A stretch of DNA of 64,000 nucleotides from Leptospira sp. Lineage in GTDB: Bacteria > Spirochaetota > Leptospiria > Leptospirales > Leptospiraceae. The stretch covers positions 41,811 through 105,810 of the forward strand of contig PEQN01000007.1 of assembly GCA_002786225.1 (NCBI GenBank). The letters are read 5' to 3'. Position numbers and translations under genes: made by a program. Of the stretch, positions 27,081-36,551 are shown in pieces. The notes beneath the pieces are model-generated. The model was not told the origin of the DNA, ran no database searches, and was given only the letters and a program-made list of their open reading frames with translations. Every line of letters begins with the position of its first letter. Position 1 is the first letter of the stretch.

Positions 27081-28541
27081 TTAATTGATCTTTTGAAGAC
27101 TGGAATCTAAAAATTCTGCTGTAGCAGCTTGGTAATTTGCCATAGCATTAAAAAAATCATTCAAGGCTTTAACTTCCCGGATCGCTGCCTCAGCTGCAGT
27201 TTGTTCCCGAATATTTACAAATAACAAAGTAGAGTCACCGAGATTGAATCGATCTAGTTCCAAGCCTTGTAATTTTAAAGCCAAATTTACTTCTTTCTTT
27301 GCAACTTCCACTCTCTCGAAGCTAGCCTTTAATTCAGAGATAGCATCTTGGATTTCAGTAGATACTTTATCTCGTGCAAATTTCTCTTCCTGATCTATTT
27401 GAGAAATCTTTGCTTCAGCTGAACCTATCTTTCCTCTTTGCCTTCTTGTTTGAAGAGGTATATTCATTACAACAGTAGCTTCTACTTCCGGTTTGGAACG
27501 AGTTGGGCTTCCTGCACCTAAATCTTGTGAGGCGGATACAACTAAATCAACTTGTGGTTTTAAATTGTTCTGTTCAAATTGTCTATCTACACCTAATTTT
27601 TCTTTCTTAAGTTGGTATTCTTTTATTTCAGGCCTTCTTTTCTGGGCATCAGAAATAGATTTCTCTAAATCAATAGAATGGAATTCCTTATGCTTAGGGA
27701 AGTTTTTCGGGAGTTGATCTTCAGAAGGTAGTACCATCTTTCCAGTTGCTTCTCTAAGGAAGAGGGACAAATCAATCGATGCTTTTTGCAATTCACGCTG
27801 AGAAGAAATCAATAATGCTTCACGTTGTAGAATAACCCTATCATTTTCAGTATTTTCTATTGCCGGTAGATCGCCTAAGCGAACACGTTCTGAAACTTGG
27901 ACAGTTCGTAACTTTGCAATTGCCAAAAGTTCAGAATTTACCTTGAATTCTTGACCAACTGCTACCCACTTCCAATATCTTTTGCTTGCTTCGCGTAGAA
28001 CTTCTAATTTGAGTTTTTGAACTGAGAGTTCAGCCAAAGAGCGATCCACATCTGCCTTTTTCATTTCAGCACGATTTTTATCTATTTCTCTATTTCGAAA
28101 TAATGGAACGATAGCCCCAGCTCTTACTTCACCTAATTGGTTCGTAGCGCGCTCCCCATAGTAATTTGGAAAATTGCCTCTCCCCATTCTATATCCAGCA
28201 AAGAATGATGTTCCACCAAGTGGAGTCGGCTTTCTAATTACTGAATCAGATCTAGCATTTTGGTAAAATCCTGTAGGTGCTATAGTTCCCGCTGAATCAA
28301 AAAAAGCATCGAATGCACCTTGTGCGGCTAGGTATTCATATTCTGATATTGTAATTAATCTTTCAGCGGCAAGAATTAGAGGATAAGCCTTATTCACAGA
28401 TTTTAAGACATGATCTAAGGTTAATTCTTTTTTGATTACATCTTGTTCCTTAAATAATTCCAAATCACCTAACAAATTATTTTCTTCTGCGAAAATACTA
28501 GGGCAGAATATAAGAAAGAGAAAGAATTGAAATTTTTTCAT
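27081..28541 (-). CDS. TolC-like outer-membrane efflux protein
   Basis: The 486-residue protein has a signal peptide (about 1-18) and the duplicated long-helix pattern of outer-membrane channel proteins, for example ERVRLGDLPAIENTENDRVI near 218 and LDRFNLGDSTLLFVNIREQ near 430, the two OEP repeat signatures. It forms the trimeric outer-membrane tunnel of tripartite exporters. The ATG overlaps the stop of the HlyD-like gene by four bases, so it is the last gene of a three-gene operon with a membrane-fusion protein and an ABC-type membrane protein. Confidence 0.9.
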   Translation of the reverse strand: MKKFQFFLFLIFCPSIFAEENNLLGDLELFKEQDVIKKELTLDHVLKSVNKAYPLILAAERLITISEYEYLAAQGAFDAFFDSAGTIAPTGFYQNARSDSVIRKPTPLGGTSFFAGYRMGRGNFPNYYGERATNQLGEVRAGAIVPLFRNREIDKNRAEMKKADVDRSLAELSVQKLKLEVLREASKRYWKWVAVGQEFKVNSELLAIAKLRTVQVSERVRLGDLPAIENTENDRVILQREALLISSQRELQKASIDLSLFLREATGKMVLPSEDQLPKNFPKHKEFHSIDLEKSISDAQKRRPEIKEYQLKKEKLGVDRQFEQNNLKPQVDLVVSASQDLGAGSPTRSKPEVEATVVMNIPLQTRRQRGKIGSAEAKISQIDQEEKFARDKVSTEIQDAISELKASFERVEVAKKEVNLALKLQGLELDRFNLGDSTLLFVNIREQTAAEAAIREVKALNDFFNAMANYQAATAEFLDSSLQKIN

Positions 28542-29899
28542 TTACTACTTTTGCTTTTGCCAGGTGAATCTAATCTATTGATAAGATTTGGTTCATCCAT
28601 AGGGATCATAGGTGGGAAATCATTGAATCTTCTCCACAACTCATACCATAGACTCACGCGATTCAGAAAAATCCAGCCCTTTGCTCTCACTCCTTGGCGA
28701 AGATATTTCGTAGAAGGCCAATCTTCATCTTTTTGATCGGGAATCACAAGAATTCTAAAATACCCTGAGCCATTATCCGTGACATCTACAAGAGATACAA
28801 TCCCTCCAAATGTACCTACTGCATATTCTGGCCAACCTGTAATTTGTAAAACAGGCCATCCTTGGAATTGCAACCTCACTTCTCTTCCTTCACTCACCAA
28901 AGGAATATCATTTCCATTGATGTAAAGTTCAACTGCCCTCTCGCTTGTGTCAGGTATTATAATTGATACAACATCACCTTCTTTTACTTGCTGACCATCT
29001 GGATTCACGAGTATCCTCATAATGGTTCCATCTCGTGGTGCAAAGACTTCTTGATTTTGCTGCCTAGATAATCTTGCATCGACTTTGGGAATCTCTTCCA
29101 AGATTTTCGCAATTTCAGATTGAGCAGATGCTAAAGAGGCTTGAGCATCATTGATGGCAGCTGAGCCATCCATATTCACCTTGGATCTATCTGAACCTAA
29201 AGCGCTCTCTTCCTTAACTGCGGCATCATACCCTGCCCTTGCTCTCTTCAAACCAGTTCTTGCATTTTCATAATCCAATTCGGCAAGTTCCATGTTTCGA
29301 GTGGAAGTTAGTCCTTTTTCAAGAAGTTGCTTCTGTCTGGAAAAATTAATAGCAGATGTCTTTTCTTGTGCAATAGCCGCATCCACAGCTTGTTGGGCTG
29401 CTCTCACACGATCCGAAGCCATACTTGTTCTACTGCTAGCAGCCGTTACAGCATTGGATTGGGCAGAACGAAGTGCAATGATTCGGGATCGGATCGAAGA
29501 TTCTCTCTCACGAGCTGCTTCCAATCTAGCTTGAAGTGCTCTTCTTTCTTGGCCTATTCTCTCTAAAAAATCAGGGTCATTGTCTGCAATATCAAGTATG
29601 GGGTCCCCCTTTCGAACCTTGGATCCTTCCATGACATGCCACTTGATCACTCTTCCACTTATGGGTGCTTCGATAGTTTGTTGGCGATCCAAGGGAGTGT
29701 AGGCAACAACTCTACCAGAACCATCCGTAGTCTGTTGCCAAGGAACGAATATTAGGACAAACACTGTAGAAAAGAAAAGAAAAACAAGAATATATGCAAG
29801 AGAGGCTGCGGGTTTCGAAGACTGAACCATTCGAAATGCAGACATTTCCTCCATCTTGGATTCTTTTCGGATCGCTAAGGATTCTTTCTTTGTGTTCAT
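28538..29899 (-). CDS. HlyD-family membrane fusion protein
   Basis: The 453-residue protein has a short cytoplasmic N-terminus, one membrane helix (about 33-53), a lipoyl/barrel-sandwich half (IEAPISGRVIKWHVMEGSKV, about 75-95), a long coiled coil (about 105-280, Ala/Glu/Arg-rich) and a second lipoyl half (EVFAPRDGTIMRILV), then a beta-barrel domain. This bridges an inner-membrane exporter to TolC. It starts four bases before the end of the ABC gene (ATGA overlap). The C-terminal region (about 395-453) ends with a Ser/Lys-rich tail longer than in many adaptors. Confidence 0.9.
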   Translation of the reverse strand: MNTKKESLAIRKESKMEEMSAFRMVQSSKPAASLAYILVFLFFSTVFVLIFVPWQQTTDGSGRVVAYTPLDRQQTIEAPISGRVIKWHVMEGSKVRKGDPILDIADNDPDFLERIGQERRALQARLEAARERESSIRSRIIALRSAQSNAVTAASSRTSMASDRVRAAQQAVDAAIAQEKTSAINFSRQKQLLEKGLTSTRNMELAELDYENARTGLKRARAGYDAAVKEESALGSDRSKVNMDGSAAINDAQASLASAQSEIAKILEEIPKVDARLSRQQNQEVFAPRDGTIMRILVNPDGQQVKEGDVVSIIIPDTSERAVELYINGNDIPLVSEGREVRLQFQGWPVLQITGWPEYAVGTFGGIVSLVDVTDNGSGYFRILVIPDQKDEDWPSTKYLRQGVRAKGWIFLNRVSLWYELWRRFNDFPPMIPMDEPNLINRLDSPGKSKSSK

Positions 29900-32163
29900 T
29901 TTTTTCTTCCTGATGAAGCAAGTAGATTCTTATTTGATTTAATAAACTTATTATCCTTAAAAAAATACACATCATCTGCCTTGGATAAAATTTTCATCTC
30001 ATTTGAGATTACAATCACAGTGAAGTTATTATCTTTTTTAAACAAACAATGAACCATCTTCTCTAATGTTATTTGATCCAAAGAATCTAAGGAGCAATCA
30101 ATTAAAACCAAACCAGGATTCCCCAACAAGGCTCTTGCAATTAGTAAAAGGTTAATCTGAATAGGATTCAAAGGAGATCCATAGGTTTTTAAATTTGTAT
30201 TCAATCCTTCAGGCAAAGAATCAATATCCGTTGTTAATCCAACTAAGTCCAAAGTTTCTTTAATTTTATTATTTGAAATATCAAGACGACCTAGTTTTAG
30301 ATTTTCGAGAATTGTTCCATCAAAAATTTCTCTATCTCGTATAAGTGCTATGTTGGATCTAAGTTCTGTTTTGGATAAATCCCTGATATCTTCACCAGAA
30401 ATTTCAACTGTACCGAACTTTGGAACTCGATTTGATGCAATTAAGTCAATTAGCATTGTGCAGTGAATTGTAGAGCCTTCTGCTATTGCTATTTTCTTAC
30501 CCGCAGGAAAATGCAGACTCAACTTATCAAAAATAACATTCCCATTTTTAAGTTCATAGTGTACATCTGTGAGCCTAACATCAAAGGCTTCGTTTTCTTT
30601 TTCGAGGATAGCTAATTTGGTTTCTTCTGTTGGAAGATCTGTTACATGCCCAAGCTTGTCGACTGCCGCTATAGTGTGGTAGAAGGTTTCAAGGTGTTTA
30701 CCAAGTTTGCCTAATCCGAAGAGAACTTTTGCAACTATCAATTCGGCTGCAACCAATTGACCAATTGTAAGTTGTCTATTAATTACAAGATAACCGCCAA
30801 GGCCCAAAACAAGTGCAGAACCAATTGCTTGGATTCCTAAGAGACCTATGATTTGTCTAAATAAATACTTAAAGTGTTTTTCTCGAGCTGTTAGATAGGA
30901 TCTTGTTAAAGAGTCAGCTCTTTCTGATGCAAAGTGAGCTCCGAATTTACTTTTGAAAGCATACCTATGTCTGGCGATTTCTTGAAGCCAAGCAGCAACA
31001 TAGTATTTTTCCTTAGAGACTTTAATCGAAGTTTCACTAGCGGCTACACCTAATTTCCTAAAAATTAAAATGTAAGCAACCGTAATGATAGCTAAGGAGA
31101 AAATTAAAAATACTGGATGATAGAAGGCAATTACAAAAAATCCAATGATAGTAGTGAGAAAAATTTCAAGACCTTCCACTAGCAAACTTGTTGAACCCTT
31201 TTGCAAAGTCATGGTATCAAAAAATCGATTTGCTATTTCGGGAGGATGGCTGTCATCAAAATTCTCTTCGGTAACTTGCGGAAATCTTGATGCAAAATCT
31301 GTGGCTACTCTAACAAAAATTCTTCTTTGCAATATTTCAGTGATATAAGTTTGAATTGCTTGCATCACACCAGCAAATGATAAAAACAAAAATACAAGAA
31401 AAGTAAGAACGATTACAGGCTGGAGCATTACACCAAAGGCTACAATATTCACCAAGGAAGATGTGGCAACTGGAACGACTAAAGAAAGAATACCGATTGC
31501 AATTCCATAAATAACGATAATCCAAATATCTCTTTTCTCTACACGCAATAAGGAATAGAGTCTGTGAAATGGAGTAGTGTGGTGATCTTGATCAACTTTT
31601 GAGTGGTGGTGGCCTTTGGAAATTTTAAAACCTAGTGGTTCTTTAGGGCGAGATATAATCCATTTAACATTTATCTTAGTGGAAGAGATATTTAAAAGTT
31701 TTAATAACTTATCTTCGGTAAGCCAAAATTCATTTTGACCATTGCCTAAAAGAGAAACCTTGTATTTGCCACCACGATATTGTAGAATTGTTAACCAATC
31801 TGTTTGGTCGGCATTTTCAGAAGATTGAACTCTCGTCGTCCAAGGAGCCATTTCTGAGACATTGTCTTGGATCTTGATTAAAGCTCGATTGATTGATTGA
31901 ATGGAGAGTGAGTATATAGGAGCTATTTCTGCTAGCAATTCATGGATGCTAGAAAGTTGGCTATTTGGATTGTTGAACCAATATTCACCTAACGTTTTAT
32001 GAACTTCAGCATAAGTGTACGAAACGTCATGAATACTGGCAAGGTATTCAAGAATAAGAGTGATTTCCTTATTTTGACGAATATTTCCTTCATTTGAACT
32101 TCTAGGCACATAAGGGCTTTCTCTACGCCCCAAAAAAGGGAATTTCCAATTTCTTTTAAACAT
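29896..32163 (-). CDS. Type I secretion-like ABC protein with degenerate nucleotide-binding domain
   Basis: The 755-residue protein has an N-terminal region (about 30-180) that may be a C39-like domain without catalytic residues, six predicted helices (about 205-480) and an ABC ATPase domain (about 520-745). The ATPase core has lost its hallmarks: the Walker A slot reads AEGSTIHCTM with no Gly-rich loop or Lys, the Q-loop position has Arg (LIRDREIF), the signature is GSPLNPIQ instead of LSGGQ, the Walker B catalytic Glu is Cys (LVLIDCSLDSLD) and the H-loop reads ISNEMK. Yet the frame is intact and operon-linked with HlyD and TolC homologues. It cannot be a normal ATPase; a pseudo-NBD or heteromeric partner is likely. 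Confidence 0.85.
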   Translation of the reverse strand: MFKRNWKFPFLGRRESPYVPRSSNEGNIRQNKEITLILEYLASIHDVSYTYAEVHKTLGEYWFNNPNSQLSSIHELLAEIAPIYSLSIQSINRALIKIQDNVSEMAPWTTRVQSSENADQTDWLTILQYRGGKYKVSLLGNGQNEFWLTEDKLLKLLNISSTKINVKWIISRPKEPLGFKISKGHHHSKVDQDHHTTPFHRLYSLLRVEKRDIWIIVIYGIAIGILSLVVPVATSSLVNIVAFGVMLQPVIVLTFLVFLFLSFAGVMQAIQTYITEILQRRIFVRVATDFASRFPQVTEENFDDSHPPEIANRFFDTMTLQKGSTSLLVEGLEIFLTTIIGFFVIAFYHPVFLIFSLAIITVAYILIFRKLGVAASETSIKVSKEKYYVAAWLQEIARHRYAFKSKFGAHFASERADSLTRSYLTAREKHFKYLFRQIIGLLGIQAIGSALVLGLGGYLVINRQLTIGQLVAAELIVAKVLFGLGKLGKHLETFYHTIAAVDKLGHVTDLPTEETKLAILEKENEAFDVRLTDVHYELKNGNVIFDKLSLHFPAGKKIAIAEGSTIHCTMLIDLIASNRVPKFGTVEISGEDIRDLSKTELRSNIALIRDREIFDGTILENLKLGRLDISNNKIKETLDLVGLTTDIDSLPEGLNTNLKTYGSPLNPIQINLLLIARALLGNPGLVLIDCSLDSLDQITLEKMVHCLFKKDNNFTVIVISNEMKILSKADDVYFFKDNKFIKSNKNLLASSGRKK

Positions 32164-32272
32164 TTATGAGTTATTTCCAATTAGTAGAAAAGTCTAATAT
32201 ATAGACTACGACCATATTGACGAAATGTTTTTTTTTGAATTTTCTGATTTGTTAAGTAGAAAAAAGGAAGTT

Positions 32273-32881
32273 ATGAATAAAATTTTTATAATTGTAATAC
32301 TCACATTTGGTTTTTCCATTCAAAATCTTTTCTCACAAACCCAAAACTGTAAATTTGAATACGACCCCTCACAAACTAAGCTAGAGTGGACTGCTTACAA
32401 ATTTACTGAAAAAACAGGTGTAAAAGGGACTTTTGATAAAATCACTGTGACTGGAACTACAAAATCAGAATCTATCCAAAGTTCCATGGCTACTGCAAAA
32501 TTTACCATTTCTCCTAACGATATCAATTCATCTGTTCCAGACCGAGATTCAAAGATCAAAGAATTCTTCTTTGAACTTCCTAAAAACCAAAAACCAATTG
32601 TTGGAACCCTATCGGACATAAAAGGAAATTCCAATGGTACGGCATTTTTAATTTTAAATCTGAATGGGATTACCAAAAAGATTCCCTTAGAATACAAAAT
32701 TGACGGGAATACCATTGTAGCAACAGGTGAATTGGATGTTGTTGATTTTGGACTAAGCAAGGGTCTTGCAAAATTAAATGAAGTTTGCCTAGAATTGCAT
32801 AAGGGTGCTGATGGAAAAAGTAAATTATGGCCCAACGTAAGCTTAAAAATTGAGTCGAAATTTAAATCATCTTGTAAATAA
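32273..32881 (+). CDS. YceI-family periplasmic protein
   Basis: The protein (202 residues from ATG 32273, with AAAAGGAAG upstream) has a signal peptide ending near LFSQ and a YceI lipocalin-like fold: CKFEYDPSQTKLEWTAYKF at the start and VKGTFDKITVTG after. YceI proteins bind polyisoprenoid-type lipids. Residues FGLSKGLAKLN in the C-terminal half match the family. An in-frame extension to 32225 exists but precedes the ribosome binding site. It is divergent from the export operon; the gap holds both promoters. Confidence 0.87.
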   Translation: MNKIFIIVILTFGFSIQNLFSQTQNCKFEYDPSQTKLEWTAYKFTEKTGVKGTFDKITVTGTTKSESIQSSMATAKFTISPNDINSSVPDRDSKIKEFFFELPKNQKPIVGTLSDIKGNSNGTAFLILNLNGITKKIPLEYKIDGNTIVATGELDVVDFGLSKGLAKLNEVCLELHKGADGKSKLWPNVSLKIESKFKSSCK

Positions 32882-32890
32882 AATGACTTC

Positions 32891-34060
32891 ATGAAGAAAA
32901 AGTTTTCGGCGATAGGAAAGAAATTTCTTTTCTATCTTTTATTTTTATTTGGCAATGTATTAGTTGCTAATCTCATTCTGTCTTTTTTTGATCCTGAACA
33001 AGTCATGGTCAAAAGCTATGATTCTGAATATCTCTTTGTTATGTATCCTGATAGAGAAGCAGAAGTTGTCTCGGAAGAATATGCAACCTTAGTAAAAACC
33101 AATGAATTCGGTTTTCGTCAAAAATTAGATCCCTCTGCAAGTTATGATACTATCCTTTTAGGTGATTCATTTTCCGAAGGATGGGGAGTTGCAGAGGAAG
33201 AAACTTTTTCATCTATTGCTAACCAAGATTTAGAGAGAGGACAACTCATTCGAAATTTAGGGATACATGGAGCTTCTCCAGCATTCTACGCTCTTCAATT
33301 AGAAAAACATATCACTAAATTTCGCCCAAGCAAAGTACTCATTCAATTGTTTGATAATGACTTAGATGATAATGAGAAACTTACACGATTCATGGAAATT
33401 GAAAGTGATGGCAAAATTCTCGGTCCAAAACCAAACACAACCGTTCGAATTCTAGGAGAAACCATTTCGAATTTGGTAAAGGAATCAACACTCTACCGAC
33501 TTGGCAAAAGAATCTCTGCCGCCATCTCCAAACAACCTAACACAATCTTATATTATAAAACTGACAAGGCACCAAAAATGGAAATTATCTCACATGAGTT
33601 TTCCTTGAAAAAATACGGTTCAATCCAACCATTAGGTAATGAAATTTCATCAAAATACAACGGGCAATTTGAATTCTATAGCAATAAAAATACAGAACTT
33701 TGGCAGAAAAAATTAGAAAATAATTTAATCTACCTGAATCAAATTCTAGAAATCTGTCGCAAGAATAATGTTAGCCTAAGCCTGATTTATATCCCAGCTA
33801 AAGAATTTTATGCAAAAGATGGAATTACCGGTGAAATAATTAACTCTTCTTTATCTTCTAAATTAGAAAAGAATCCTCATGCAAAACAGATCAATACTTT
33901 TTGTAGAAAGAATAATTTAATCTGTTACAACACAGCTGAAATATTTTACTCTAAAAATCCTAATGATGCTTACTTTCCCTACGATGCTCATTGGAATTCA
34001 AATGGGCACCGTATTTTCGGGAAATTTCTTTCTGATTCACTTAGAAAAGTGTATAAATAA
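32891..34060 (+). CDS. SGNH/AlgX-like acyltransferase-type protein
   Basis: The 389-residue protein has an N-terminal membrane anchor (about 10-30) and an SGNH-hydrolase-like fold: the nucleophile block LLGDSFSEGWG (about 98-108) and the C-terminal DAHWNSNGH (about 364-372) holding the Asp-His pair. Such proteins acylate or deacetylate surface sugars. In other bacteria similar SGNH genes sit with carbamoyltransferase/SxtJ/DUF5989 sets; here that set is on the opposite strand and its terminal gene overlaps this gene's 3' end by 20 bases. An NNNATG with GACTTC upstream gives a weak ribosome binding site. Confidence 0.82.
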   Translation: MKKKFSAIGKKFLFYLLFLFGNVLVANLILSFFDPEQVMVKSYDSEYLFVMYPDREAEVVSEEYATLVKTNEFGFRQKLDPSASYDTILLGDSFSEGWGVAEEETFSSIANQDLERGQLIRNLGIHGASPAFYALQLEKHITKFRPSKVLIQLFDNDLDDNEKLTRFMEIESDGKILGPKPNTTVRILGETISNLVKESTLYRLGKRISAAISKQPNTILYYKTDKAPKMEIISHEFSLKKYGSIQPLGNEISSKYNGQFEFYSNKNTELWQKKLENNLIYLNQILEICRKNNVSLSLIYIPAKEFYAKDGITGEIINSSLSSKLEKNPHAKQINTFCRKNNLICYNTAEIFYSKNPNDAYFPYDAHWNSNGHRIFGKFLSDSLRKVYK

Positions 34061-34193
34061 ATGGTGCTACAGCTGATCCCTGGGTTAGCACAATCAGTGC
34101 ACCAAGTAGAACTAATATTAAAATAATTGGAGCTAACCAAAATTTCTTTCTAATCTTTAGAAAATCCCATAAATCTTTCAGTAGTTCACCCAT
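34041..34193 (-). CDS. DUF5989 (SxtK-like) small membrane protein
   Basis: A 50-codon gene reads from ATG 34193 to TAA 34041. It begins MGELLKDLWDFLKIRKKF and continues with a hydrophobic helix and the ending LTQGSAVAPFIYTLF, which matches the DUF5989 family found beside carbamoyltransferases and SxtJ proteins (SxtK in saxitoxin clusters). A strong ribosome binding site GGAGAA lies 4 bases upstream of ATG. It starts 12 bases after the SxtJ-like gene and overlaps the convergent SGNH gene by 20 bases. It is short enough to be missed by length cut-offs. Function unknown; association with carbamoylation is by context. Confidence 0.88.
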   Translation of the reverse strand: MGELLKDLWDFLKIRKKFWLAPIILILVLLGALIVLTQGSAVAPFIYTLF

Positions 34194-34205
34194 AAATTCT
34201 CCTAG

Positions 34206-34613
34206 TTAAAAAGGTCTTTCCATATGTTTGATTTCAACATGAGTTGAAATCTTTCGGTATGTTTCATCATTTGCATGTAGTTGTAATCCAAGAGAATCTC
34301 TGCCAATAAGTCTTCTAACCAAACCAAATGGAGCGAATAATACAAAGAATATAATACTTAAAATTATTCTTGTATTAATGAATCCTAATATTTCTCCAAT
34401 CTTCATCCAAAGAAGATATGGATATTTCAATATCAATGGAAATATAAGAGCTAATAGAATTAATACTACACCTGGAATAGTGAAATATAAATTGATCTGC
34501 TGAGACTTCCAATAGGGAAGTGCAAGCCCAAAGATTAAAAGCAGTACAGAACCAACGATCAGCCCAAAACTTCTATAGTCTTTCTTGCTGTGGATTTGAA
34601 TTTCATTTTTCAT
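34206..34613 (-). CDS. SxtJ-family membrane protein
   Basis: The 135-residue protein has at least two hydrophobic helices in the N-terminal half (about 15-35 and 40-62) and a third segment near 82-100 (LSIIFFVLFAPFGLVRRLIGRD), the typical SxtJ pattern. SxtJ proteins of unknown function are encoded with carbamoyltransferases. It lies between the carbamoyltransferase (53 bases upstream) and the DUF5989 gene (12 bases downstream), so the three form an operon. Confidence 0.85.
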   Translation of the reverse strand: MKNEIQIHSKKDYRSFGLIVGSVLLLIFGLALPYWKSQQINLYFTIPGVVLILLALIFPLILKYPYLLWMKIGEILGFINTRIILSIIFFVLFAPFGLVRRLIGRDSLGLQLHANDETYRKISTHVEIKHMERPF

Positions 34614-34665
34614 AATTGTGTATTTGGAATCTAGGTCTCAGGAATGAATAAATCACCGTTCTATC

Positions 34666-36513
34666 CTAGTCTAGTTCAAACTCCTCTTTCCAAGATTCGT
34701 CTTTGGCCCAAACAGGTTGGTCTTTTTTAGAAAGTAAAAAATTCTCTAAAACCAAATAATCCATTTCAGTTCGCATAAAGCAACGATACGCATCTTCGGG
34801 TGTGTTCACTATCGGTTCACCACGAACATTGAAAGATGTATTCACTAAAACAGCACATTTTGTCTTAGCATCGAATGCTTTCAAAAGATTGTAAAACTTT
34901 GGATTTGTACTTTCATGTACAGTTTGTATCCTTGCCGAATAATCTACATGAGTAATTGCAGGTAAAGTTGATCTAGGAACGTTTAACTTTTCAATACCGA
35001 AAAGCTTTTCTTGTTCTGAAGTCATTGCGATTCGGTGATTTTTATTCACAGGAGCAACAATAAGCATATAAGGACTAGGAGAATCAATTTCAAAATAATC
35101 TTTCACTTTTTCCGCAAGAACGGCAGGAGCAAAAGGACGAAATGATTCTCTGTATTTTATTTTGAGATTCATAGTAGATTGCATTTTGGAATTTCTTGGA
35201 TCGCCAATGATGGATCTTGCTCCTAATGCCCGTGGACCGAATTCCATTCGTCCTTGAAAGTAACCTACCACAGCTCCATCTGCCAAGACATCGGCAAGTC
35301 GCGTACTAATAGTATCATCATTCAATTCTTCATACTTTGCATTTTGCTCAGTTAAGGTTTGTAAAATTTCATCACGAGAATATTGGGGACCCAGGTAAGA
35401 GCCCTTAATAGATCCTGTTAGATCTTTGGCTGGTATTCTAGGATTATTATTGTATTCATACCAAGCAGATAGTGCCGCACCAAGTCCACCACCTGCGTCA
35501 CCTGCTGCTGGTTGAATGAATATTTCTTTAAAAATTCCTTGTTCTAAGATCTTCCCATTAGCGACACAATTGAGAGCTACTCCACCTGCCATACATAAAT
35601 AATCTGTTTTGGTTTCTTTTTGAATTGTCCGACATATTTTTATCATAACCTCTTCGGTTACTTCTTGTACTGACCGTGCAAGATCCATTTCTCTTTGAGT
35701 TAAAGTCGATTCAGCCTTTCTAGGAGGAGCTCCAAATAGTTTATGAAATTTTGAATTAGTCATTGTGAGACCAACAGCATAATTAAAATACTTCATATTC
35801 AATCGGAAGGTTCCATCTTCTTTAACATCTATTAAATATTTATAGATTAAATCTTTGTATTTCGGTTCACCATAGGGTGCAAGTCCCATAACTTTATATT
35901 CACCGGAATTAACTTTGAAACCAGTGTAATAGGTAAATGCAGAATACAAAAGACCGAGAGAATGTGGAAAATCAATCTGCCACAAAGGTTTCAAGGAATT
36001 TCCTTCACCTAACCAAACTGAACTAGTAGCCCATTCTCCAACCCCATCCATACAAAGAACTGCCGCTTTCTGAAATGGACTTACAAAAAATGTAGAAGCC
36101 GCATGAGCTTGGTGGTGCTCAGTAAATAATAATTTCGGTATAGGCTTTCCAGGTCCAGATAGCTTTTGGAACTCTTTTTTTAATGTAGATTTAAGAAATA
36201 ATTTTTCTTTAATCCATATTGGCATAGCTGCAAAAAAGGAAAGAAGTCCACGAGGTGCATAGGAGAGATAAGTCTCAAGTAATCGCTCAAATTTAACTAA
36301 GGGTTTATCATAGAAAACAACTTCAGAAACATCTGAAAAAGAAACATTTGCCTCTTTAAGACAATATTCTATTGCATTGGAAGGGAATTTAGAATCATGT
36401 TTCTTACGAGTAAATCGTTCTTCTTGTGCGGCGGCAATAATTTCACCATCTCGGATTAAGGCTGCTGCGCTATCGTGGTAGTAAGCCGAGATTCCTATGA
36501 TAACTTTTGACAT
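34666..36513 (-). CDS. NodU/CmcH-type carbamoyltransferase
   Basis: This enzyme transfers a carbamoyl group from carbamoyl phosphate via an adenylate intermediate to a sugar or small-molecule hydroxyl. From ATG at 36513 it has 615 residues. The N-terminal ASKHA domain has HHQAHAASTF (about 136) and GGVALNCVANGKI (about 309), and the C-terminal domain has GPRALGARSIIGDPR and YRESFRPFAPAVL. All family hallmarks are present. A GTG at 36522 would add three residues. It leads the SxtJ-DUF5989 operon. The acceptor is unknown; a surface polysaccharide is plausible from context. Confidence 0.93.
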   Translation of the reverse strand: MSKVIIGISAYYHDSAAALIRDGEIIAAAQEERFTRKKHDSKFPSNAIEYCLKEANVSFSDVSEVVFYDKPLVKFERLLETYLSYAPRGLLSFFAAMPIWIKEKLFLKSTLKKEFQKLSGPGKPIPKLLFTEHHQAHAASTFFVSPFQKAAVLCMDGVGEWATSSVWLGEGNSLKPLWQIDFPHSLGLLYSAFTYYTGFKVNSGEYKVMGLAPYGEPKYKDLIYKYLIDVKEDGTFRLNMKYFNYAVGLTMTNSKFHKLFGAPPRKAESTLTQREMDLARSVQEVTEEVMIKICRTIQKETKTDYLCMAGGVALNCVANGKILEQGIFKEIFIQPAAGDAGGGLGAALSAWYEYNNNPRIPAKDLTGSIKGSYLGPQYSRDEILQTLTEQNAKYEELNDDTISTRLADVLADGAVVGYFQGRMEFGPRALGARSIIGDPRNSKMQSTMNLKIKYRESFRPFAPAVLAEKVKDYFEIDSPSPYMLIVAPVNKNHRIAMTSEQEKLFGIEKLNVPRSTLPAITHVDYSARIQTVHESTNPKFYNLLKAFDAKTKCAVLVNTSFNVRGEPIVNTPEDAYRCFMRTEMDYLVLENFLLSKKDQPVWAKDESWKEEFELD

Positions 36514-36551
36514 TAGAACCACATAAATACAGCAAATAGAAAAATCAAATT

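Noticed and set aside
29896..32163. ABC gene as a plain pseudogene
   Set aside because: There is no stop or frameshift in 755 codons and the overlaps with both partners are kept; a diverged but maintained protein fits better.
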